Assembly (NCBI GenBank): GCA_903813345.2 | Contig: CAIIXF020000004.1 | Span: forward strand, 3,243,525-3,307,524 | Length of the DNA: 64,000 nucleotides | Source of the DNA: Owenia fusiformis | Lineage: Eukaryota > Annelida > Polychaeta > Sabellida > Oweniidae | Reading direction: 5' to 3' | Part shown: one piece after another, positions 1 through 10,878 of the stretch | How positions within the stretch are numbered: position 1 is the first letter of the stretch | How the letters are laid out: each line of letters opens with the position of its first letter | The notes under the pieces: model-generated | Seen by the model: only the letters and a program-made list of their open reading frames with translations | What the model was told of the DNA's origin: nothing | Databases searched by the model: none | Translations under genes and position numbers: made by a program

Positions 1-13
1 TTTCAGGAAATTT
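1..13. other. window edge
   Basis: A few bases precede the first foldback element. They are probably part of the same transposon complex, which is cut by the window start. Nothing else is visible. Confidence 0.3.
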
Positions 14-598
14 GAAATTTGATGCTTTAAGCCATGTGTTAGGTGAATGCATTACCTCCAGGAAAATCACTTCTAGAGATGATAAAATAATTTCGACTTT
101 GAGACAAGGTAGATGCAAACAACCCACCCACATGTTTTTTCTGAAACGTTTCCCTGATTTTCAACCCCTTCCATCCCTGCTTTTTTTATTTTTCTTGCAT
201 CAATATGTTGCATTTTGACACACAGTTAATCCCTTAAAAGGAATAAATGATTCCTTTTAGGTAAAGTGGAAAACAATATTTCCCATGTTATTTTCCCATA
301 GGAAAAATCATTGCTTTCAGCTAAGTTTGGTCACCCATAATGGGTATCTTTAAAACCCCTGAAGGAATCACTTATTCCTTTAAAGTGGTTAACTATGTGT
401 CAAAATGCAACATATTGATGCAAGAAAAATCGAAAAAGCAGGGATGGAAGGGGTCGAAAATTAGGAAAACATTTCAGAAAAACATGTGGGTGGGTTGTTT
501 GCATCTACCCTGTCTCAAAGTCGAAATTATTTTATCATCTCTAGAAGTGATTTTCCTGGAGGTAATGCATTGGCCTAACATATGCAATTGTTGAAATC
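14..598. repeat. foldback (inverted-repeat) element, arms about 280 bp
   Basis: The first 290 bases are repeated as a reverse complement in 340-598. The stretch running from ATGTTAGG-like sequence through GGTAATGCATT, the CATGTGGGTGGG segment and the TTTTGACACA segment appears in both orientations around a centre near 305. The open frames on this stretch are mirror images of each other and are not genes. The arms are diverged by a few percent, so this is an old foldback or MITE-like insertion. Confidence 0.75.
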
Positions 599-599
599 C

Positions 600-779
600 T
601 CAGAAAATGGCCAAAATCCAAAATATGACTGTCCAAAATCTGTTGCGCTAATTTCCCTCCTCCTTTGGCCAAAAATCACTCAAAAAATAGTCAGAATGGT
701 TAAAAACTGCATGATTTTGAAAGAAATTTTGGCCAGGGGCGGGAGTACGCCCGAACCCCCCCCCTGGCTACGGGCCTGA
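600..779. mobile_element. end of a non-autonomous DNA element with a CCTGGCTACGGGCC terminus
   Basis: The segment ends in CCTGGCTACGGGCCTG. Related segments sit at about 13430-13625 and 24735-24905, each starting with CAGGCCCGTARCCAGG. They share an internal sequence of about 100 bases (AATGGYCAAAAT..., GAATGGTKAAAA, GAAAGAATTTTGGCC) and a run of G or C. The terminus is the inverse of the start of those copies, so this is the right end of an element whose left end lies outside the window. The foldback at 14-598 may be inserted in it or be its interior. Confidence 0.55.
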
Positions 780-3225
780 ATTATTAAGAACACTTTGAAT
801 AACCCAAGGTTTAAGGCCAAATGTAAAACGTGAATATCTTTCTGTGGTTTCTTCCATTCTAAATGATTACTATATGGTATTACTGACCGTGAGATTGCGC
901 ATAGACAAATAAGCGATATCTTGCTTCATCAAGCTTTGGACCTATCCTCGATAGAACGTAGTGATTGAGCGTGGGAACCGACGATGAATAAGCGACCCGA
1001 GAGTGAGGTGCATAATTATCTGAAAAGAAATAATGTACGTTTCGTAAAAAAATCATGTTTTCAAGAAATAATACACCTTCTTCTAAATGACATATTTTGA
1101 TCCATATTGAGTATTTAGTAAAATAGATGTCCGGGAATAGATGATGTAACCAAATCGTTTTTACACTACAGTCGAAGTTCTTATAATGCCCTCTGACGAT
1201 TAACACTGAGATGCTAGTTTCGACTACTACTGAATTCTGTAACTTTAGGGGCCTACACCTCCGAACTATCTTGTACTAAGAATAAACGTGCATCCGTGAA
1301 CATTTCGGCATATGTTGTTTCGTTCGGCACACATGCAGAGTCCCGGGTATTAAAACCCTTGAATGTCTGTCTATAAGAACATGGTCTTGCATTCCGACAA
1401 TAGAGCTTTATATTGCATCAAGTAATTACGCCCGTCGAGAAAATGTGCCGCTCGCAATTTGCAGCTGCAAACCCTTTACATGATATCCTAATATTGTTTT
1501 ACACTCTCCGTTTCCGATAAAGCTATAAACTCAACCGTCAAATCATATCAAATACAACTGGCTTGCTATGGTGAACTATAAGCGTGTTTGTGTATTTCAA
1601 TAAGCGAGACGGTGGTGCTCTAGGATCGGTTGAACGCCTGATTGTTAATTAATCTGTCCTTGTCAGAGGGACGGTGTATACAGGGTAGACTGCAGCATCA
1701 TGTATTATTCCAACGGGGTATTCCGAGTTTTCCATGCCATATAGTGCTATAGCGGACAGGCTAATGAGCAGGGAATATTGTAGGCCTGCGTTCCAATCAA
1801 ATATCAATAGGAATAGTCAAGCGAGTAGAGATTCAATAAACGGTGAAATGTGAACGTAAAGCAAACAACGTAAACGTAGTGTAGTGTAGTTTATACTGGA
1901 ATAACTTAACGTAAACGTTGATGTCGTAGTTTGTTTACGTAGACGTATACGTCTGTGTTAGAACATTTTCTTGATAAAAACGACAAAGTGAAACAATGCA
2001 ATGAAACAAGCATAACAACGCATACAATTACATGGACGTAACATACCGTTGGATATCATCACAACGTAAGTAGTACATGGTTCACATTATGATTATGGTG
2101 CATATATGATTATTGTGCATTTATGAATATTACTGTGAAGCAGGTGACGCAAATACCTCACCCAAAATTTAACCAAGATAAAATTTTCATAACAGTTTTC
2201 GCATTACATATTGTAAATATGGTATCAAAAAAAAGCATTATATCCTATTTATTTTCAAATTTGCCTCGCCTTTCACAGTTTGCCTCGCCTATTGTCAGAT
2301 TTGTTACATCTAAAATGTATTGAACCATAAAACTAAGTGTGATATATAATAGGTTTGTATCCATACTCAACTTTAACTTTTCACAGCCTTTACAAAAGTA
2401 GAATAAATATTTTGAGTGATATCATTTTTATCGACAATTTGATATTTGATCTACGAGGCGATAAAATGATAAAGGGAGATATGATCTGATATTCGGGTTA
2501 TCCAATGATTACAATAAAAAAATTAAAAAAAGTTCAAAATACAATTTCGTTTTCATATATATAATACGGATCTACGGCTCATAAACGATATCAGTAACAT
2601 ATTTTCAATTTAAGATTCTGCATATTTTTACGACGAATACACTAATTTTTACTGAAAACGCTTGACAAATTTTATAATGATTACATATTTGTGCATTTGG
2701 GTCGTTCAAAAAGTTAAGAGAACTGGTACAATTAAAATGTTTTCCAGTTTGTATTTTATTATTTTGCATAGAACTAAATTCATTTTTTCATACAAGCTTG
2801 GAGTTTCAGGTACTTAGCGTATATTTGGCAAAGTTCCACTCTAAAAGTACAGATTATATAGTGCTATATAGTAATACAATGCAATGCATTTACAATTACT
2901 ATATAATGCACGAGAATACAGCATGAAATAACGCAATGATACAGCACTATTCATAGACGAAACGATACAATAACACGGAAAAATTATAATTAAAACACCC
3001 ACTAGATATAGTGTCGGATCTAACATGGGGGCAAGAGGACGTAACGGTGACATAAGGGAGTGGGTAATTTGACATAATTCTGTACACCCGTTATCAATTG
3101 TGAAGAATGAGAAAATAGTACTACGTTGTCCAAAGTGTTTATCTATTTATTTATTAGGCGTCTCGTTTTGTTCGATAGACACAAACCTCGATTTATGTCA
3201 AATACGCACTATTATATTGCATTCG
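780..3225. other. upstream non-coding DNA, no gene recognised
   Basis: No conserved protein segment was recognised on either strand. A 108-residue minus-strand frame at 880-1206 has no recognisable motif. Around 1850-1950 a short inverted arrangement of CGTAAACGT and ACGTTTACG words surrounds a TAGTGTAGTG run. The rest is AT-rich. Confidence 0.4.
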
Positions 3226-3564
3226 TTAAAGGCCCCATATAAAGTTTAAACCATCTTTGGCCAATAATGTAGTCTAGTCATCAAATGCTATGAAAATGTT
3301 TGAATTTCAAAAAGAGGTTTTGAATAACATTTTGGTTTTGAAAAAGTCATTTAATATTAAAAGTGGCACATTAGATATGTTACTTATTTGAATAGCGTGT
3401 CATTTGTTTATTCTTTGCATGGTGTGAAATGCAATGTTTGTTTTGTTAAGTGGAATATTTTATGTATTTGAAAAATTCATTTTTTGGTAAAATTAGTGTT
3501 AAAGTCTTGAAAAATAGTAAATGAGACTGAAAAATATTTTCACACTTCAGATGGGGCCTTTTAA
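3226..3564. mobile_element. piggyBac-like MITE flanked by TTAA
   Basis: The element starts TTAAAGGCCCCAT and ends ATGGGGCCTTTTAA. Imperfect terminal inverted repeats of about 15 bases abut TTAA on both sides, the target preferred by piggyBac-type transposons. The interior of about 310 bases is AT-rich and has no coding potential, so this is a non-autonomous copy. Family assignment rests only on the TTAA flanks and short termini. Confidence 0.5.
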
Positions 3565-4214
3565 CATTACAGAGTCACTAATTTCGTTCAATATATATAT
3601 ATAACATGTGTAATAAGCCCCTGTCTATATGTAACTTGTTCTTGCATCCGTTATCATTACGGCGTCTGTGTGAGTAGTTATTAGAATTCTATGATTGGGA
3701 ATGTTATTAGGAGATGATGGACTGTGTCTCCCTGAATAGAATACACCGTTGATTACATTGCAATAGATGTTACTGAATGATTGAGTGGCAATAATAAGAA
3801 TATCGAATAGAACGATACATCCCTCGGTTCAATACCCTGGCTTAATAGCACCTCGTCACCCTGCCCTCTGACCAATACATAAGATTTATTAATCGAAGGT
3901 AGCATTCGCGATTTAACTGTCAAATGACGGGTGACGGATTAACCTACTTTTTTCATGGCCAAGTCATTTAAATACAATTTCTATTCTAACCTTCACTTAA
4001 GAAACATAACATTAACTAGGATGTGGCTCTGCGGCTGCTGCAGAAAAACCGAGTGTATTATTTACAAATACAATAATGTTATCGTATATACATGCTGGTT
4101 GCCAAAATGTGGCTCTGCGGCTGCGTCGCAGCAGGAAAATATACAAAAATGTTTATAATGGACAATTGATAAGCTTTCTCGATAATGTAGTATTAACAAA
4201 TCCAGTACTGTCAA

Positions 4215-4555
4215 CCCCTAAAGATTTTCTCGCGGGACAGATTTTTTAGACCCAGTGCCCAAAATTCGCGGGATTTTGCGGGACATCTACTAAATTCGCG
4301 GGATTTCGCGGGACATTTAAGGGATTTGCGTGATTGCGCTAATTAGGCCAAATTTTTATCAAATTCGCGGGATTTCGCGGGACCATTCGAGGGACAAACA
4401 CCCTAATTGCGCTATAGTTAGCAGGTTTACCACCAAAAACTTGATAGAGGGACAGATTTTAGACAAAGTGCCCTAAATTTGCGGGATTTCGCGGGACATT
4501 CACCTAAATTTGCAGGATGTCCCGGGACATTCAAGGATTTGCGTGATTGGGACTA
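4215..4555. repeat. degenerate repeat rich in CGCGGGAC
   Basis: The words TTCGCGGGAT, TTCGCGGGAC and GCGGGACATT recur about ten times with 20-40 base spacing. A related block in the same orientation lies at 6160-6275, sharing the GCGCTAATTAGGCC and ATCAAATTCGCGGGAT segments. It is locally GC-rich in AT-rich DNA. No coding frame is present. Confidence 0.6.
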
Positions 4556-4569
4556 ATGTAAAAGCGTGT

Positions 4570-4711
4570 AAAAGTACTTAAATCAAACTTCCAGATACTG
4601 ATTAATCAAATACAATGCACCGTTGCATTGTAACTTAAATAAAAGTACTTAAATCAAACTTCCAGATACTGATTAATCAAATACAATGCACCGTTGCATT
4701 GTAACTTAAAT
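4570..4711. repeat. 71-bp tandem duplication (2 copies)
   Basis: The unit starting AAAAGTACTTAAATCAAACT and ending TTGCATTGTAACTTAAAT occurs at 4570-4640 and again at 4641-4711, essentially identical. This is a recent local duplication. Each unit also contains a small inverted motif (AATGCACCGTTGCATT). Confidence 0.85.
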
Positions 4712-5024
4712 AAACGTCAACACAATTTCACAAAATACGTATAGTAATATTATTAAACTTTATTGTAATTTTTCAAAAGCAAAAACCATGCTTCAGGTGT
4801 GAGTACCGTAATCTAACACGAAATTCAAAAATTCGGAACAATACTTTGCACTTCTGGCGTCGTGAACAACTATGAAACGCTTACCCCCATAATGTTATAT
4901 ATTAAAATGTACCTATTCATGGCATTTTCTTTCAATTGAAAGCCCATGATATAGCGGTTCGATTAATCTACATCAAATTATAGGGAATGGGGTTACTTTT
5001 CTAGATAGGGTTTGTAAAAAAAAC

Positions 5025-5837
5025 TAGTAGTAAATCCTCCATGCTGGGTTCAAACTTGGTACCCGGTCGAAAAAAACGGGTACCCAAAAAACGAAATATA
5101 CGAATATACAACATAATTAGATCATTAGAAAACGTGTAAGATTTGTTTTGAATTTACAAAAATGTATGTAACTTCCTTCAAAATTGAGCTAGAAGCTTCA
5201 AATAAAAAGCATTTTAAGGCTCTTTTCGTCCTCTATCATCATATATCCATTGGTAATGAAAGGGGGAGGGGGGGGATGCGATCGCACCCCTTCCTGGCTA
5301 CGCCAATGACATTGTAAGACGATTTGAAAAACAAGACAAATCAATCTTACTCTATTTTCAATAGTTCGTTTGTTGGTACGTGAATTGTTTTGATTATGAT
5401 TTAAATCTGTAAATAGCTATCGTTGCTTTAGCAGGGAGGTGACGTGTTAATTTACATGATTTTGATTATTAATCATAATTTAAGTTATCCCAATTTTCGA
5501 CAAAATGTCCACTGAATTGTAAATTGTTATGTCTTACAATGTCATAGGCGTAGCCAGCAGATGGTGCGATGGTGCGATCGCACCCCCCCCAAAAAAAACC
5601 GATGAAAATATGGCCATGACGATAGAGGAAGAAAAGAGCCTTAAATATACTTTTTATTTGAAGCTTCTAGCTCAATTTTGAAGGATGTTACATACATTTT
5701 TGTGAATTCAAAACAAATCTTACACGTTTTCTCATAATCTAATTATGTTATATATTCGTATTTTTCGTTTTTTGGGTACCCGTTTTTTGACCGGGTACCG
5801 GGTACCAAGTTTGAACCCAACATGGAGGATTTACTAC
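5025..5837. mobile_element. foldback element with 300-bp arms
   Basis: Sequence 5025-5320 recurs in reverse complement at 5531-5837, including TAGTAAATCCTCCATG, GGTACCCGGT, CGAAATATACGAATAT, GAGCTAGAAGCTTCAA and, at the inner ends, TGCGATCGCACCCC, CTGGCTACGCC and GACATTGTAAGAC. A loop of about 210 bases separates the arms. A relative of one arm is at about 52226-52490. It is non-coding and probably a non-autonomous transposon. Confidence 0.7.
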
Positions 5838-6159
5838 CCGGTACCCGGTTTTTCTACAATGCACCCTTTCTAGATATCAGCGTCCATTTATTGTAACTCG
5901 CGTTTGCTAACATTTGCTCAGTTCTGAGATGAAGGCCACATGGATAGTAAAAAGCCCAACGTTAGAACTATTTTTGACCTACATCCCTATTTTCGTAATT
6001 AAAATGAAAGTTGAACCCTTCCTCTTTATTTTGATACCAAACAACAGCATGCTAGGTACTTAAAATTAGGTAAACTTGACTCCTCAAAAGTGCAAAAACT
6101 TAGCTTCTTTTATAAGATAAGAAAATCACAATATAGGGGATTGCAACAATTTCGGAAAT

Positions 6160-6275
6160 TCGCGGAGGTCAAAAACCACATTTGCGGGACTTCGCGGGAC
6201 ATTGCGGGACACGCGAATTAGCCTAATTTTGATCAAATTCGCGGGATAATCCCGCCATTCGCGGGACACTTGACA
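6160..6275. repeat. second CGCGGGAC repeat block
   Basis: Copies of TTCGCGGGAC and ATCAAATTCGCGGGAT match the block at 4215-4555 in the same orientation. This suggests one older repeat split by the intervening foldback element, or two copies of a family. Confidence 0.55.
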
Positions 6276-6918
6276 GCTCTGCAAATCTCATTTTCAAAAT
6301 TAAAAACTTTCCGACCACCTGTAAAACCTTTTCTATCTTTAGCATCACAAACTCATTAATGCCCATTATAATTCTGTTGAGAGCATGATGCTAAAAATCT
6401 TTGAAATCCTCAACAATTGAGGTTATAAGGAAAAAGGTTTGTCCGAAAATTTTTCATAAACATTTTAAAGACATAGACTTAGTTTATCTCGCCGCTTAGA
6501 GCCGAAGTGATCTTATTCACTAATACATACACCGTTCACTCAGTAATACTGCATTTACAATTACCGTTCTATTTTCATAACGTTAAACGACCAAATAGAA
6601 ATCATTTTCTTGCTAATTCGTACTACGTGACCCAAACGCAATAAAATACATGTATGCAATATTTGTATTAAATGGCATTGTGGCTGGTACTATTCATATT
6701 TAAATGAATTGGCGATAGAATAGTAGATTGATCCGTCAGCCGTTAGTTGAATTCGCGAATGTAACATAATTTGAATTTATTGATTTCGCCTATTGTTCGA
6801 TCGTCGCTCCATCCCTGTCCAGTCTTGAGCATATCTGAATAAAAATGTTTTAAAACTCATAAAAAGAAAAAGACGAAAACTCAAGACTGCTCTGCATCAT
6901 TAACACTGCGCAACACTA

Positions 6919-7514
6919 TACAGAGTGTTTCATATGTATGCACCCCTTTTAAACTCATACATGTAGTATTGCCACCATATCATGTTATATATCATTTTGT
7001 TCCTTATGAAAATGTACATAGGATTGGAAAGTTTAAAAATCAAGAGGTCTTCCTGAAAAAAGATACAATCCATCAAAATATGTGGGTAGGGGGTCATTAA
7101 TAAGTAGTTTTGTAAAGATTTTTAAGCCAGTCCGGAGATCTGTTCACTTTGTCTGCTACCCATTCATTTTTAGTGATAAAGGTGGTTCCTTGGTCCCTGA
7201 CCTCCCTATAAGTCACTGCATGAATCTTGTCTATATATCTGTGTGCATATCTTTCTGCCATGGTGACAATAGCTAGAAATGTGCAATACCGAAACTGAAT
7301 TTGCCCTTTAAATTGTCCTCAAAATCAACAGAAAGTCTAAACGACCCGTACCCACAATCTTTGATACATTGTATCTTTTGTCAGTGGCACCCCTGAATTC
7401 TGAAACTTTGGGCTATTATGCAAATTTCCATAAGGAACACATAAGGGTGGCAATGCTTCATGTAAGAGTTAAGAGGTGGGGGGGGGGGGGTGCATACATA
7501 TGAAACACCCTGTA
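6919..7514. mobile_element. TA-flanked MITE with ACAGNGTGTTTCATATGTATG termini
   Basis: The left end (TACAGAGTGTTTCATATGTA) matches the reverse complement of the right end (TACATATGAAACACCCTGTA), with related subterminal sequence (CATGTAGTATTGCCACC against GGTGGCAATGCTTCATG). TA at both ends fits a Tc1/mariner-type target duplication. The interior of about 590 bases contains only short frames with no recognisable transposase. Confidence 0.65.
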
Positions 7515-7655
7515 TATCTCTAAATGTAAACATTCTAGATGATATTATCACAACTAGCTCTTGCAGAAAAGCCAGCTTTATCAAAACAAGGTCTGGAATG
7601 AACACTTTAAGCCCATAAGGTACACAATGTAGCTCCACGTACAGTACGCTTCCTA

Positions 7656-8286
7656 GTCAACTCGTACCCAAGACAACTCGTACCCAAGACAACTCGTACC
7701 CAAGACAACTCGTACCCAAGATTATTTTCACTATTATGGGTGCATATTGGGGGAAAAATTGAGTTTGTAATGCTTTCATGTTATAATGTGAATCAAATAA
7801 TCCTCAATATTTTTTGAATTTAGACGACATTTTTTCTCAATGGATCAGTAAAGCTTTTTTTTTATTAAATAAAAGAAGTGCTTGAAGCGCTTGTCAAACA
7901 TATATATAAATAAATATAATTACAACATTAGATCTGACACTTGTTCCAAACACTCATATATAAACATACTATATTTTGAAAAATGATCATGAACATGTGG
8001 AATAAACATATGTCTCTTTGCTCGAACATCCTGAATCTGTGACCGATATAAAATAATAGTCAATACAAATTGAAACTCAGCTCAAAATGTCACAAAATTA
8101 AATCAATATCTTCCAAAAATTCTTCTTCAAACCTTAAACTATTCTGAACAGTTTGTTACAATTATAATATGTATATCTATTCACATTCCCAGTCAACGCT
8201 TGATTCAAAACAAAATATATACTTGGGTACGAGTTGTCTTGGGTACGAGTTGTCTTGGGTACGACTTGTCTTGGGTACGAGTTGAC
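7656..8286. mobile_element. element with inverted termini built of four 16-bp tandem units
   Basis: The left end is GTCAACTCGTACCCAAG followed by GACAACTCGTACCCAAG three more times (7656-7722). The right end is the inverse array, about four units of CTTGGGTACGAGTTGT ending GTTGAC (8222-8286). The interior of about 500 bases is AT-rich and non-coding. Termini made of short tandem subrepeats resemble foldback-type elements. A diverged relative with CCAAGACAACTCATCC units is at 34289-34395. Confidence 0.7.
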
Positions 8287-8494
8287 CAGTTACCTACAGT
8301 ACATTAATCACAGATTTTCTTTTTGTAATTTGCAGATCGGAACAATTCATGAGTTCACTCATCAGATGTTAATTAGCCGACAACAGTATTAGAAGAACAG
8401 TATTATTGAACAAAACATACGACACGCTAAATTCACAAATGCATTTTTGAGTTAATTTGCATATGACAACGTGATCTCTGTTGCCTTGGTGACA
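8287..8494 (+). promoter_or_regulatory. region just upstream of the first visible coding exon
   Basis: This short stretch lies between a repeat element and the first in-frame ATG of the arrestin gene. It would hold the 5' untranslated region or, if the start codon is in an earlier exon, a 3' splice site. The pyrimidine-poor CTACATTCAG at about 8517-8526 is a weak acceptor candidate. No clear TATA box or initiator was identified. Confidence 0.25.
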
Positions 8495-8696
8495 ATGATA
8501 CGATATAGGCCTAGGCTACATTCAGCGTACAAACCGCAACGGACCCGCCAAGACAGTCATGCCGTTTGCAAGAAATTGCCACCGAAAATCAAAACATTTG
8601 AGATATCCTTTTCTCAATGTCAAGGGGTCTTTCACGCTGGAGGAGCGGTGCAGGGACATGTAAAAATTGAATTCACGGAGGCCATACGCGTGAGAG
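8495..8696 (+). CDS. arrestin domain-containing protein (ARRDC3-like), exon 1
   Basis: First visible coding exon of an alpha-arrestin. In this family (ARRDC1-5, TXNIP) the proteins are cytosolic or endosomal adaptors that bind membrane cargo and recruit NEDD4-type ubiquitin ligases for endocytosis and sorting. From ATG at 8495 the exon gives 67 codons plus one base. The family match begins at KIKTFEISFSQ (residues 31-41) and continues through HAGGAVQGHVKIEF and EAIRVRV, the first beta strands of the arrestin N domain (family form: SGDTVSGRVNLEV...IRVK). The 5' splice site is GAGAG/GTGAGT. The ATG choice is uncertain: it adds about 30 unconserved residues before the domain, and the expected start position (LPPKIKTFE) has TTG, so an upstream exon could supply the true start. 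All later exons join in frame. ARRDC2, 3 and 4 cannot be told apart here. Confidence 0.85.
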
Positions 8697-9908
8697 GTGA
8701 GTAATTAGTAATTACGCCATCAGGTGATTTCTCATCAAGTTTGGCATCGATAGGATGGAACTCTAGGCACTCGTACAAGTTCCGCAAAGAATTACCCAAG
8801 TGTAACTATGATTTACCTACCATTTAGTACAAATTATTTTACGGTTGTTAGATGTGCCAAACTTTGTCGTGAATAAGGATACTTTTTGGGTAAATTGAAA
8901 TAAGTTTGGTTAAGGTTCAAATCTTTAAAATCAAAAGGCTATCAAACTGATATGAATATTGTATCTCAAAATGAATTCACCAATTATTTTACAAAATCGG
9001 AGCATCTTCTTCATGAAAGCTGACAACGGCTCTGATTCTCTTTGAGACTACAGTAGCCAATATTTGATTGACACTAGATTTCTTAACTGACAAATCAGTT
9101 TGATTTGCATATTTATCAGTGGCACAGATCTCGGTTGTTTAGTTTTTCTGAGTCGATTCCCACTAGGGTTATCATCCCCGTTCTCGGATATTTTTTAGAA
9201 GGAAGCATTTGTTAATAGTCGTGAAGTAGGCGGTCGGCCAATATAACTTCAAAAAGCTCTTATCATCGTTGTGTCAATTCAAGAAGAATGGCATTTTACC
9301 ATGTTGAATTTAATTATGAGTTCTGAATATAGAACTTTCTATTTGGGGCATTTGTATATACCGTATACGTCAATATTTTTGAATAAAAGGCCAAAGATTA
9401 TGGAGCTACACGAGAAGAACCCATAGGGTAGAATGTCAGCCTTAATATGCTGTCTTTTTCCATAATGATACGGCAATCTAATAGAAATCAATGATGAATA
9501 GAGGTCTGATTGACGCAGCAGCTAAGTAGCAAAGATAGCATACAACCCTGATTTCCTGAGTAAGAATCCTAAGCTGATATCGAAAAAGACGGAATAGCAA
9601 AATCAAGCCACTTTTAAAATCATCAGAGTATGTATGATCGAGATTCAATGCTTGGTGATGTTGCAATGTGTTAACCAAGCTGATTTCGATACAATTACTC
9701 AGACAGTGCTCTCAGCATTTTTTCATTACACATCACTTATCATATAGCAGTATCCTGTCTTGTGACTTTGGTTTGTGATATTTATTCTTGGATGACGAGG
9801 GCGAGTGAAGTTTGAGATTGTTGGAATTATTTTTCTTATTTCTGTCTGTTTTAGGATGTTTTTCTAGCTGTGTTTTGTGATACTATTTCGCCTTGACTTT
9901 GACACATA
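8697..9908. other. intron 1, first part: nothing recognised
   Basis: AT-rich intronic DNA following the exon 1 donor. No coding segments, RNA genes or clear repeats were recognised on either strand. Confidence 0.5.
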
Positions 9909-10878
9909 CACAGGGTGGTCCAAAAAAAGTGAACCCCTGCAACAGGCTACATTTTTCTTAATACATGCATGAATTGGCACATATTATCACATGTCGTAGA
10001 GAAAGGTCTAAAATTTTGGTTGATGCCATAATTTATTCTCAGTCTTAAATTTTGAAGAAATTACAAGCGTTTAACAAACATGCCTGGAAATTAGATATTG
10101 CACAAAATTTTACAAATGTGATTCACGGAAATTGTTGAAACACATTGGATGATTTTAAACAGATTTCAGTTAGAGATACAAGTTTAAAACCCTACCATAT
10201 GACAAAAGGGACACTATTCAAGCAGAAAACACATTTCATACTTTCATTGATCATTTTGAAGCATTTTTAACTGTTCAACAGTTCAGGGGTATGTTACCTA
10301 CACCAACAGTTAGAGGGGGGCCTCTTATGGAAGGAAGTTGCCCCCTGTGACCAGGAATCTGATAACCCCTTCATCAAATATCTTTAAAAAATCAAAAGAA
10401 AATTCAATATTCAATGTTTTGAGCCATATATCATTAGAATTGGTCCATGATTTATGAAGATATTGACATTTCAAGATCATATAGGGGTATGTTCATGATT
10501 TCACTGGAAAATGTTTTCGTCTGTGGAAGCTTAGCACATCTCTTTGGATCACAATAGTTTTAAGCCATAATGTGCAGGATTTAAAATTGAACAAAGTCAG
10601 AAAATATTAGTTCTTTAAGACTGCAGCTTAAAAAATCTCAGGGGAAAGGTGTTAAAGGGTTGAAGAATCGCGGATATTGAAAATCACAATTTGTCCATTT
10701 TCAGTAATGTTTGGTTAGGGCTTATAATTTCTGCAAATTTCAAGACTAAGAAAAGTGTATGGTACCACCATAAATTTTAGACCTTCCTCTACAACATGTG
10801 GAAATAAAAAAGAATTCCTGCAAGTAATAAGGGAAATATGGCCAGTTGCAGGGGTTTTTTTTTTTGGACCACCCTGTA
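9909..10878. mobile_element. CAGGGTGG-type DNA element, about 0.97 kb
   Basis: The left terminus CAGGGTGGTCCAAAAAAAGT followed by GAACCCCTGCAAC is mirrored at the right by GTTGCAGGGG, a T run, then GGACCACCCTGTA. TA follows the right end. The left flank is CA, so one copy of the presumed TA duplication appears mutated. The interior has only scattered short frames. Termini of this type with TA flanks point to the Tc1/mariner group, but no transposase is present. Confidence 0.7.

Larger units (their letters stand above)
3895..6766. mobile_element. possible 2.9 kb composite element with 45-bp inverted termini
   Basis: A block at about 3898-3947 (GGTAGCATTCGCG, then GACGGATTAACCTAC) recurs as a reverse complement at about 6721-6766 (GTAGATTGATCCGTC, then ATTCGCGAATGTAAC). 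A third copy in the plus orientation is at about 48345-48395. The two facing copies could be termini of one large element that has collected nested insertions (CGCGGGAC repeats and the 5025-5837 inverted element), or three scattered short repeats. No transposase frame survives between them. Confidence 0.35.

Noticed and set aside
880-1206. 108-codon minus-strand frame as a gene
   Set aside because: No recognisable motif, no splice or promoter context, and a length expected by chance.
3780-3850. tRNA gene (GGTTCAATACCC resembles a B box)
   Set aside because: No matching A box or cloverleaf pairing could be made; no convincing tRNA was found anywhere in the window.
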